From Streptomyces griseochromogenes (GTDB lineage Bacteria; Actinomycetota; Actinomycetes; Streptomycetales; Streptomycetaceae): 64,000 nucleotides of DNA. A program made the position numbers and the translations under genes. This document shows, one piece after another, positions 8,391 to 15,876 of the stretch. Under the pieces are notes generated by a model. The model searched no databases. It worked only from the letters and a program-made list of their open reading frames with translations, and was not told where the DNA came from. Position 1 is the first letter of the stretch. Every line of letters begins with the position of its first letter. Where the stretch lies: NCBI RefSeq assembly GCF_001542625.1, contig NZ_CP016279.1, positions 4,216,001 to 4,280,000 on the forward strand, written 5' to 3'.

Positions 8391-8839
8391 CGCTTCCGGT
8401 GTGCGGCGTCGTGAGGGTGATCCGACGGTTGGGGCGGCCCCGGTCTAGGGGATGACCGGGGCCGCCACGGGCGCGCCGCCTGGGCGGTGCGCCACCGAAC
8501 ACCTCGCGCGCCGACGTGGGTAGGAACGTCGGCTGCTGGGTGTCCGTGCGAGGGCCCCGGGCATCGGGGACCGGCGCGGCGGGCGGGCTTGCGTGCGCAT
8601 GGCGGTCCGTCGGCTTTCTCGGGGCGGTGTGCGAGCGGTGAACCCGCGGGTGCGGACCGTGCCCGGAGTGGGCCGGACGCGATCCGTGAGCAGTATTTAT
8701 ATATGCCGACCGGTTTGCAAGACGTATGAAAACATTCATGTGCGATGTGCGGTGAATGGTCCCCGGTTGGCGAATGATCCCCGTGCCCGGGGCGCGCTGC
8801 GGGAAGAATTGCGGGGACGCTCCGCCCCGGCGAGAGGAA
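8391..8839. other. Gene-free stretch with AT-rich patch
   Basis: No credible ORF is seen on either strand. It holds a 13-bp-arm hairpin at 8433-8466 and an AT-rich patch at about 8690-8755 that could be the promoter of the 126-residue protein gene. If so, the transcript would have a leader of about 300 bases. Confidence 0.5.
8433..8466 (-). terminator. Strong hairpin, terminator or leader element
   Basis: Perfect 13-bp arms GGCGGCCCCGGTC and GACCGGGGCCGCC around an 8-base loop TAGGGGAT. It is 43 bases upstream of the minus-strand start at 8390 and about 370 bases beyond the end of the RpiR gene. It may terminate read-through from rpiR or shape the leader of the next gene. Confidence 0.55.
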
Positions 8840-9757
8840 TCAGTCCCTGAGGAAGAACTGGTGCTGGTCGGCCACCTGCTCGTACTTCTCCAGGCGGGCC
8901 TGGGTGCGCTCCGGATCGGCGTCGGTCATGGCCTGCAGCAGGGCGGCGGCCAGCACGCCGGGCGCGGAGTAGGAGTCGAAGACCAGGCGGGAACCGGTGC
9001 CGGTGGCGAAGGTGACGTCGGCCTCGTCGGCCAGCGGACCGAGCGCCAGATCGGTGATCAGCGCGACCTTCAGACCCGCGCCGCGCGCCACCCGGAGCGC
9101 GGTGAGCGTCTCCTGCGCGTGCCGGGGCATGGCGAACGCCAGCACCCAGGTGCCCCCGGCCTCGCGCGACTGGAGCAGCGCGTCGTAGGCCACGCTGCCG
9201 CCACGTGTCACCAGCCGCACATCCGGGTGGATGCGGCGGGCGGCGTAGGCGAAATACTCGGCCAGCGACACGGAGATGCGCAGGCCCAGCACGGTCAGGG
9301 GAGTGGAGCGGGACAGCGCGCGGCCGATCCGGATCACCCGGTCCGGGTCGGACAGGTCGCGGCGCAGGTTCTCCAGGTTCTGGATCTCGGCGTCCACGGC
9401 CGCCTGGAGCTCGTTGGCGCGGTCCTCCTCGCCGGGGCCGCCGGCGAGCGTGCTCAGCGCGATCGACTGGAGCTTCTCGCGCAGCGCCGGGTACCCGCTG
9501 AAGCCGACCGCTGCGGCGAAGCGGGTGACGGAGGGCTGGCTGACCCCGACACGGTCCGCCAGCTCGGTGATCGACAGGAACGCCGCCTCGGTGATGTGCT
9601 CGATCAGGTACTGGGCGACCCGCCGCTGCCCCGGGGACAGCCGGGGCCCGTCGAAGAGTGCCCTGAGCTGGGAGGTCGGCGCCGCCTCGGCCTCCGGCAC
9701 GGTTTTGCCCGAGGTGATCGCCGATGCCTGGGCGCGTGCCTGCTGCGGCGAGGGCAC
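8840..9757 (-). CDS. MurR/RpiR-family transcriptional regulator
   Basis: A 305-residue regulator. The N-terminal RpiR helix-turn-helix lies at about 35-110 (LSITELADRVGVSQPSVTRF), followed by a SIS sugar-phosphate isomerase-type domain (about 130-270; SLAEYFAYAARRI, VLAFAMPRHAQETL). These proteins sense phosphosugars or amino sugars and control their catabolism. The GTG at 9757 is preferred because AAAGGAG precedes it by about 8 bases; an upstream GTG at 9787 is in frame but lacks a site. No sugar genes are adjacent, so the target is open; the GH65 locus 6 kb away is one possibility. Confidence 0.85.
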   Translation of the reverse strand: MPSPQQARAQASAITSGKTVPEAEAAPTSQLRALFDGPRLSPGQRRVAQYLIEHITEAAFLSITELADRVGVSQPSVTRFAAAVGFSGYPALREKLQSIALSTLAGGPGEEDRANELQAAVDAEIQNLENLRRDLSDPDRVIRIGRALSRSTPLTVLGLRISVSLAEYFAYAARRIHPDVRLVTRGGSVAYDALLQSREAGGTWVLAFAMPRHAQETLTALRVARGAGLKVALITDLALGPLADEADVTFATGTGSRLVFDSYSAPGVLAAALLQAMTDADPERTQARLEKYEQVADQHQFFLRD

Positions 9758-9839
9758 CGGTCCGTCTCCTTTGTCTCCCACGATCACTCAACATAGCTCA
9801 CCGACCGTGCCGACCAGGGGCTGTGACGGGTCGGCAGGC

Positions 9840-11546
9840 TCACCGCCGGTAGAGGGTGATCGAATAGCCGACCTGGTCGACCGGACGGCTCGAACCGATC
9901 AAGCCGGCCAGCTCGCCCCTTGCCTTGGCGGCCGCGGAGTCCGACACGACGAGCAGCCCGTGCACCCGGCCCGGTGGCACCCTGCGCGGATCGGACGCGT
10001 GGATGCCGTAGGACGACGGCACACCGCTGCCCTTGTAGACCAGCCACACCCGCTCGCCCGGGTACCGCTGCCGCAGCCGGTCGGCGAGCCGGCCCAGGTC
10101 CTGGCCCCAGTCCACGTTGGAGTCGTGCAGCAGCCGGTGGGTGCGGGCCGGACCGCCGAACGCCTCGTTGGCGTACGGCAGGTAGTACGGGAACGTCCGC
10201 AGCGAACTCACCGCCACCCACAGCACCAGCAGCCCCGTCGGCAACATGGCCCGCCGCCACCGCAGGGCCGGCACAGCGGCCGCCGCCACCGCGAGGAACA
10301 TCGGCACGAACAGCGCGTACCGCGTCCCGAAGTCCCGCGAGCCCGTCATCGCCGCCCCCAGCAGCACGACGGGCGGAAGCAGCAGATACGGCGCCGTGGG
10401 CCGCAGCCGCCGTACCGTGAGGGCCGCGACGGCACCGGCCGCGCCCAGCGCGAGCAGCCCGAGCGGCGTCTTCACCAGCAGGGCGGTGGGCAGGTAGTAC
10501 CAGAGCGAGCCCGTGTACACGTGCCCGAACAGATAGCCCTGCCAGGGGTAGTCCTCCAGCCCGAACTGCACCCGCATTCCGGCTCGGTAGGCCTCGGGCA
10601 GCGGCAGCAGGTCCGTCAGGCGCCCGCGCAGCCCGTGCACGGCCGGTACCGGCTCCGCGGGCACGAACCGCAGCCGCGGGTCGACCGCCAGATACGCGGC
10701 CCACACGACGGCGACCGCCGTCAGCGCGACGACCGCCGCTCCCGCGAACCCCAGGAGCACCCTGCGACGCCGGTCGGCACCGCCCCGGGCGCTCCATACC
10801 GACAACGCCGCGAGCAGCATCACCACGGGGATCGCCGGCAGCGCGCTCATCTTGGTCGCCACGGCCGCCCCGAGCGCCGCCCCGGCGAGCGGCACGTACC
10901 GTCGCGGCCGGTGCCGGGCCCGCCACGCCAGCCAGGCGGCCGTCAGCACGAACCCGGCCGCCGGTGCGTCCAGCGTGGCCAGCGAGCCGTGCGCGATCAC
11001 GTCCGGGGAGAAGGCGTACAGCGCGAGTGCCACCAGCCCGCCCGCCGTACTCACCAGTTCACGCGCGAACGCGAACACGACGAGACCGAACAGCAGGGTC
11101 AGCGCGATCACCGGCAGCCTCGCCCACAGCATCAGCCGCCAGGGATCGTTGCCCGACTCGTACAGCAGATGCCGGCCCACCTCGCCCTGGGTGCCGGTGT
11201 ACGACGGGTCGTAGCGCGGGCTCGCCACCGCCACGCCGGCCGCGATCAGCAGCTTGCCGAGCGGCGGGTGTTCGGGGTTGTAGCGCAGCCGGTGTTCGTG
11301 CAGGTAGTCGGTGGCCGTCGCCACGTACACGGGTTCGTCGATGGTGGGCGTCTGCCGCACGGCGGTGGTGACCATCGCGGCCGCCATCTGGGCCAGCAGC
11401 AGCGCCACCAGGACCGGCACCGGCCACCGCCGCCGGCGGCGCAGCCCGGCGCGCAAACGGTCCCGGGCCGTACTCCGCCCGGGGCTGTCGTCTCCGGAGG
11501 CCTCGGGTACGAGGACCTGGACCGTGTGCTGTGCGTGCGCCATCAT
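9840..11546 (-). CDS. Membrane glycosyltransferase, PMT/ArnT (GT39-like) family
   Basis: About 568 residues with roughly 11 transmembrane helices. The first extracytoplasmic loop carries the Asp-Glu pair of the GT-C fold (PTIDEPVYVATATDY), followed by HPPLGKLL. The C-terminal soluble part contains DSNVDWGQDL, frequent in bacterial members. The family moves sugars from polyprenyl-phosphate donors onto proteins or lipids outside the membrane. Start chosen at ATG 11546 (MMAHAQ), just before the first hydrophobic segment; the longer frame adds 28 Arg/Gly-rich residues typical of non-coding shadow. Acceptor unknown. Confidence 0.82.
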   Translation of the reverse strand: MMAHAQHTVQVLVPEASGDDSPGRSTARDRLRAGLRRRRRWPVPVLVALLLAQMAAAMVTTAVRQTPTIDEPVYVATATDYLHEHRLRYNPEHPPLGKLLIAAGVAVASPRYDPSYTGTQGEVGRHLLYESGNDPWRLMLWARLPVIALTLLFGLVVFAFARELVSTAGGLVALALYAFSPDVIAHGSLATLDAPAAGFVLTAAWLAWRARHRPRRYVPLAGAALGAAVATKMSALPAIPVVMLLAALSVWSARGGADRRRRVLLGFAGAAVVALTAVAVVWAAYLAVDPRLRFVPAEPVPAVHGLRGRLTDLLPLPEAYRAGMRVQFGLEDYPWQGYLFGHVYTGSLWYYLPTALLVKTPLGLLALGAAGAVAALTVRRLRPTAPYLLLPPVVLLGAAMTGSRDFGTRYALFVPMFLAVAAAAVPALRWRRAMLPTGLLVLWVAVSSLRTFPYYLPYANEAFGGPARTHRLLHDSNVDWGQDLGRLADRLRQRYPGERVWLVYKGSGVPSSYGIHASDPRRVPPGRVHGLLVVSDSAAAKARGELAGLIGSSRPVDQVGYSITLYRR

Positions 11547-11639
11547 CCGCCCCGCGGTGGCACCGGCCGTGCGGTGGCGGGAGCGAGCCGGGGCCGGATC
11601 ATGGCCCGACTGTCGCACTGGTCCCGCCACCGTGGGGCG

Positions 11640-12296
11640 TCACCGCTTCACGAGTCGTACCGACAGACCTTCTGCCGTGTAGACGGGTACGGCCCGCAGC
11701 GCGTCGGAGTTCACCTCGACGCGGGCGAACTGTCCGCACAGCCGGGGCACGTCGAGCACCGCAAGCGTGCTGCCCGCGGCCGGCGGCGGCGCGGTGTCGA
11801 GCCGTAGCGACAGCAGATCCAGCCGTCCCCACTGTTCGAAGCCGTCGAGCAGCACGTGTCCGACGGGCAGCCCGGTGCTGCGCAGCACCTCGCGGCGCTG
11901 AGCGGCGTCCAGGTACGGCAGCCGGGTCTCCAGCGGCACCTCCGTGCCCTTGGGCACGGTCAGCGGCGCGCCGCGGCCCTGCCCGTTCGCGCGGTGAGGT
12001 GGGCGAGTGCCCGTGCGTGGGCCGCCGCCTTCAGCTCCGCGTCGGCCGGGTCGGCCGCGTCGGCGCAGCGGCTGCCGGTCGACGACCACGTCGGACTCGT
12101 ACACCGGGTGGCCGAACGCGTCGGTCCTCCCCGTGTCGGCCACCTCGCCGTCCTCGTTCATGGGCCATGGACGCGGGTACTGGTAGGCGTACTTGGCCGG
12201 ATTGCCGGAGGCGTACGGGCCGCGCACGGTGCCGCCCGGTTCGGCGACCCTGCCCAGCTCGGAGTCGCGGGCGCCCGCGCCGAGGCCGCCGATCAT
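11640..12296 (-). pseudogene. Decayed PAP2/vanadium-type acid phosphatase
   Basis: Three blocks resemble the large secreted PAP2-family phosphatases of Streptomyces: NPAKYAYQYPRPWPMNEDGE through HPVYESDVVVDRQPL; then ADPADAELKAAAHARAL, which is in another frame; then TVPKGTEVPLETRLPYL through LDGFEQWGRLDLL in the first frame again. In intact members the PSGH and histidine catalytic motifs lie between the first two blocks and about 50 residues lie between the last two; both stretches are missing here. The frame also lacks the family's normal N-terminus, starting abruptly at the junction with the permease remnant. Third-position GC bias shifts frame at about 12070 and back near 11990, supporting two deletions. 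A single ORF persists by chance but cannot be active. Confidence 0.75.
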
Positions 12297-12570
12297 GGCG
12301 TTCCTCTGGTGCTGTCTTCTCGCCACGGACGCGTTCTTCATCTTCATCAGGACCTACGACGACTTCCTCGGCAGGCTCGTCCACCTCCAGCAGAACGCCC
12401 GCTTCACGGTCCCGCTGGGCCTCACCCTCCTCCTGGACAAGACCGGCGGCTCCTCGTACGGCGCGATGTTCGCCATGTCGACACTCGCCCTCCTCTCGAC
12501 CCTCATCTGCTTCCTCGTCTTCCGGAAGAGGCTGGTGGAAGGTCTGGCGACCACCGGAATGAAGGGCTGA
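12295..12570 (+). pseudogene. C-terminal remnant of a MalG-type sugar ABC permease
   Basis: 91 residues matching only the end of carbohydrate ABC transporter inner-membrane proteins: the cytoplasmic EAA-loop-to-end region TYDDFLGRLVHL, FTVPLGLTLLL, a last transmembrane helix, and the near-invariant tail RLVEGLATTGMKG. The usual permease has about 280 residues; some 190 N-terminal residues and the other transporter subunits are absent. The family match starts at about 12310-12320, exactly where the decayed phosphatase on the other strand begins, so both were probably cut by one rearrangement. It stops 6 bases before the next gene, consistent with a former sugar-uptake operon. Confidence 0.78.
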
Positions 12571-12576
12571 TCACGC

Positions 12577-14406
12577 ATGCGTCTGCCCCACCAGCGCGGC
12601 CCGCTGCACGACCTGCCGGACACCCAGCAGGCCTACGACGCCGTCCTCGCCGATGTCACCGAACAGGCCCTCGCCCGCATGACACCCGAGGGCAGCCTCG
12701 AACACCCCGACGCCCACGACGACATCGGCGACACCTCCCTCGGCATCACCTCCCTGCTCGCCCTCGCCTGGCAGCGCGGCAAGGATCCCCGGTTGCCGGA
12801 AGCCGTGCGCCGCGGCCTCGCCTTCCATCTGCGCGAGCGCGTGTACACCGAGGACAACCCCGGCTACCCGAACCTCCGCATCACCAACTGCGGCCTGCCG
12901 TACGCCCGTTACGTGCTCGAAGCGGGCGCGCACCCGATCGGCGACTGGCCGAGCACGGTGTGGGCGCTGCTCCAGGCGGTCAACGTCCTGGACGCGGCAG
13001 ACGGTCTTCTCGGCGACGACCGGCGAGCCGAGCTCACCCGGGTGGCGCGCGGCTACTGGCACTGGCTGACCGAGGCGACCTTCTTCAATCCGCAGGAGGC
13101 GGGCAACCAGGCCATCGGCTGTGTGGTCGGCGGTCTGATGCTGGCCCGCCATCTGCCCGACGGCGAGGGCGAGCTGGTCCGCTCCCACGCGCTCGCCCTG
13201 TACGCCGAGGAGATCCGCGCCCACCGGGTCCGCGACCGGGGAGCCCTGCTGCCGCCCGAACACGGCGGGGCGTACGACAACAACTACGGCCCGATCTCCC
13301 TGTCCTTCCTCGCCCAGGCCCACCGGATCAGCGGCGAGAAGGCGTTCGCCGAGGACGGCGACACGCTCGCCCGCTACCTCGACGCCCGCCTCACCAGCGG
13401 TGGCTTCGACATCGGCGGCCCCCGCTACAGCGAACAGCACTCCGGCTTCGAAGCCGTCCTGGGCCTGAGGTACTTCGGCCGGCGCGTCGGCGCCGACCTG
13501 GGCCGCTACCGGGGCGATTCCCGCTGGGGGCGGCACGCGGTCCAACGGGACGGGCGGATCGACGGACACTTCGCCTTCATGCTGGTCTGGCAGATCCGGG
13601 ACACCACCCGCTGGCACCGCGCCCCGGCCATCGCCCCCGCCCGCCACCAGCTGCGCTCCGGCACGGTCTCCGTCGCCTTCGACAGCCGGATGACCCCCTC
13701 GCTCATCGAGGCCGCGGGCACCTACTACCTGCCCGCGGCCGTACGCCGTCAGCACGGGTTCGGTCCGGTCACCGACGGTTTCCTGCTGTGCCGTCCCATG
13801 GGCGAGGTGCGCGTACGGGACGTCCGCGCCGGCCGCCTCGCCGCCAAGCTGGTCACCAAGCCGGTCGTCGGCGGCGACCAGGTGCTGCGCCACGTACGGT
13901 CGTTGTACGTCACCGACGGCATCAGCCTGTGGGTGACGGTCGCCGTCGAGCGGCTCGACGGGGCGCCCTATCTGCTGTCCGGGCTGCCGTACGCGGCCGA
14001 CGACGGCGACCGGGTGCGCCGCGTCGCCGAGGGCGAGGTCTCCTCCGCGGGCGGGCTGCGCCTGACGCATCCGGCCGAGGCGGGCCCCGGCCACTTCGAT
14101 GCGCGCGCCGAACTCACCCAGGAACAGGCGGCGTTCGCGCTCGCCGCCGATCCGCGCGGGTACGGCAACCCCGACGAGGGCTGGCGCCACCTGGTCGCCT
14201 CCAGCGCGCTGGAGGCCGATCCGGCGCCGGGCGCCCCCGAGGGGCTGCACGTGTTCGCCGTACGGTACGGGCCGGGCGGGTCCTTCGCGCCCCTCTTCGA
14301 GAACGGCGAGCAGGGGCTGACGGTGCGCACGGAGGCGTTCACCGCCGTGCTCGGGGCCCCGGCGGGCGATGCCTTCGGCGAACCCGCTCTTACGCTGAGC
14401 GCCTGA
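12577..14406 (+). CDS. Probable (alpha/alpha) toroid carbohydrate-active protein, unknown
   Basis: A 609-residue protein without signal peptide. The first 370 residues are helical with spaced aromatic and acidic patches (DDIGDTSLGITSLLALAW, TNCGLPYARYV, FNPQEAGNQAIGC, AYDNNYGPISLS), resembling the (alpha/alpha)n barrels of glycoside hydrolases and polysaccharide lyases; the remainder is beta-rich, as in heparinase-like C-terminal domains. I cannot assign a family. GAAGGG precedes ATG 12577. Its position directly behind a sugar-permease remnant suggests it once processed the imported sugar. Its 3' end overlaps the convergent kinase gene by 17 bases. Confidence 0.72.
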   Translation: MRLPHQRGPLHDLPDTQQAYDAVLADVTEQALARMTPEGSLEHPDAHDDIGDTSLGITSLLALAWQRGKDPRLPEAVRRGLAFHLRERVYTEDNPGYPNLRITNCGLPYARYVLEAGAHPIGDWPSTVWALLQAVNVLDAADGLLGDDRRAELTRVARGYWHWLTEATFFNPQEAGNQAIGCVVGGLMLARHLPDGEGELVRSHALALYAEEIRAHRVRDRGALLPPEHGGAYDNNYGPISLSFLAQAHRISGEKAFAEDGDTLARYLDARLTSGGFDIGGPRYSEQHSGFEAVLGLRYFGRRVGADLGRYRGDSRWGRHAVQRDGRIDGHFAFMLVWQIRDTTRWHRAPAIAPARHQLRSGTVSVAFDSRMTPSLIEAAGTYYLPAAVRRQHGFGPVTDGFLLCRPMGEVRVRDVRAGRLAAKLVTKPVVGGDQVLRHVRSLYVTDGISLWVTVAVERLDGAPYLLSGLPYAADDGDRVRRVAEGEVSSAGGLRLTHPAEAGPGHFDARAELTQEQAAFALAADPRGYGNPDEGWRHLVASSALEADPAPGAPEGLHVFAVRYGPGGSFAPLFENGEQGLTVRTEAFTAVLGAPAGDAFGEPALTLSA

Positions 14407-15049
14407 GCGAGGGCAGCGCGGCGGGCGGCACCACGAGGTCCGCCCGCTCGCGCGTCGTCGCGATCAGATCGGCGTTGCGCTGGTCCGTGCCCAGCACCCA
14501 GGCCACGGCCGCCTCGTGGTCCTTGCCGAACTCCTCGTGCCGGGCGACGAGCCGGCGGATCCGCTCCTCCTCGTCGATCACGCAGAACCAGACCTCGTCC
14601 AGGCACGGCCGCACCCGTGCCCACGAACCCTCCTTCAGGAGAAGGTAGTTGCCCTCGGTCACCACCAGCCGGGCGGCCGGCCCCACCGAGATCGCGCCCG
14701 CGAGCGGCTGCTCCAGCACTCGTTCGAACCCCGGCGCGTACACCACCTCGTCCGGCTCCTCGCGCAGCCTGCGCAGCAGCGCCGCGTACCCGGCCGCGTC
14801 GAAGGTGTCCGGCGCGCCCTTGCGCTCCCGACGGCCCAGCCGCTCCAGCTCGGCGTCGGCCAGATGGAAACCGTCCATGGGGACGTGCGCCGCCCAGGGC
14901 GGACCGCCGGCGTTCAGGGCGTGCACCAGGTGCTCGGCGAGCGTGGACTTGCCCGCGCCGGGGCTGCCCGCGATACCGAGGACCGCGCGCCGTCCGCCCC
15001 GGACGAGGGCGCGGGCACGGGTGAGGAGATCGTCGAAGGTCAGCGGCAC
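14390..15049 (-). CDS. P-loop nucleoside/sugar kinase-like protein
   Basis: A 219-residue protein of the uridine kinase/pantothenate kinase-like fold. Walker A is GSPGAGKST (about 27-35), followed by the conserved MDGFHLADAEL, the RKGAPDTFDAAGY motif, VVTEGNYLLL strand and a LID-like region with RHEEFGKDHEAA. This subgroup is commonly annotated nucleoside/nucleotide kinase and may act on fructose or a nucleoside; substrate unknown. It is divergent from the HAD/GH65 pair (87 bp) and convergent with the toroid protein. Confidence 0.82.
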   Translation of the reverse strand: MPLTFDDLLTRARALVRGGRRAVLGIAGSPGAGKSTLAEHLVHALNAGGPPWAAHVPMDGFHLADAELERLGRRERKGAPDTFDAAGYAALLRRLREEPDEVVYAPGFERVLEQPLAGAISVGPAARLVVTEGNYLLLKEGSWARVRPCLDEVWFCVIDEEERIRRLVARHEEFGKDHEAAVAWVLGTDQRNADLIATTRERADLVVPPAALPSLRRSA

Positions 15050-15135
15050 ACAGCAGAGTGTGTCACCCCGCGTCCGCGCACCATGTGGCGCGCGCCACTC
15101 ACTGGAAGCCGCCCGGTGGGGGAACAGTGCTGGGT

Positions 15136-15876
15136 ATGACTGAGCTCGGTCTGCCCGACACCATCCTGGCCTGTCTCTTCGACCTCGACGGGGTCGTGAC
15201 CAAGACGGCCGTCGTGCACGCGGCCGCCTGGAAGGAGACGTTCGACGCGTTCCTGAGTGACTACGACGGCGCGCAGGGACGGCCCTTCGACGAGGTCTCC
15301 GAGTACGACGAGTACGTCGACGGACGGCCGCGCGCCGACGGCGTGCGCGCCTTCCTCGCCTCGCGCGGCATCCACCTGCCCGAGGGCACCCCCGGCGACC
15401 CGCCCGACGCCCGCACCGTGCACGGCGTCGGCAACCGCAAGAACGACCTGCTCCTGGAGAAGATCCGCACCGGCGGCGTGGAGGCCTACGAGGGCACCCT
15501 GCGCTATCTGGAGGCCGTCCGAGCGCACGGCCTGCGCACCGCGATCGTCTCCTCCAGCGCCAACTGCCGGGACGTGCTGCGCGCCGTCGGTGCCGAGCAT
15601 CTCTTCGACGTGCGGATCGACGGCGTGGTCGCCGCCGAGCGCAACCTGCCGGGCAAGCCGCACCCCGACACCTTCCTGGCCGCCGCGCGCGACCTCGGCG
15701 TCGAGGCGGCCCGGGCGGCCGTCTTCGAGGACGCGCTGGCCGGCATGGACGCGGGCCGGACGGGCGGCTTCGGACACGTCGTCGGCGTCGACCGCGTCGG
15801 CCAGGCCGACGCGCTGTACGCGCACGGTGCGAGCGTCGTCGTCAAGGACCTCGCCGAGCTGGGAGGCAAGCGGTGA
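15136..15876 (+). CDS. Beta-phosphoglucomutase-family HAD hydrolase
   Basis: 246 residues of HAD subfamily IA. The nucleophile motif FDLDGVVTK (about 14-22) has both aspartates; VSSSAN supplies motif II, KPHPDTF the lysine of motif III, and VFEDALAGMDAG motif IV. The enzyme interconverts beta-glucose-1-phosphate and glucose-6-phosphate. Its stop overlaps the start of the GH65 gene by 4 bases, the classic pairing in which phosphorolysis of a disaccharide yields beta-glucose-1-phosphate. ATG 15136 is chosen because the enzyme begins there in the usual way; GTG 15127, nearer the GGTGGGGGA site, is an alternative. Confidence 0.88.
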   Translation: MTELGLPDTILACLFDLDGVVTKTAVVHAAAWKETFDAFLSDYDGAQGRPFDEVSEYDEYVDGRPRADGVRAFLASRGIHLPEGTPGDPPDARTVHGVGNRKNDLLLEKIRTGGVEAYEGTLRYLEAVRAHGLRTAIVSSSANCRDVLRAVGAEHLFDVRIDGVVAAERNLPGKPHPDTFLAAARDLGVEAARAAVFEDALAGMDAGRTGGFGHVVGVDRVGQADALYAHGASVVVKDLAELGGKR

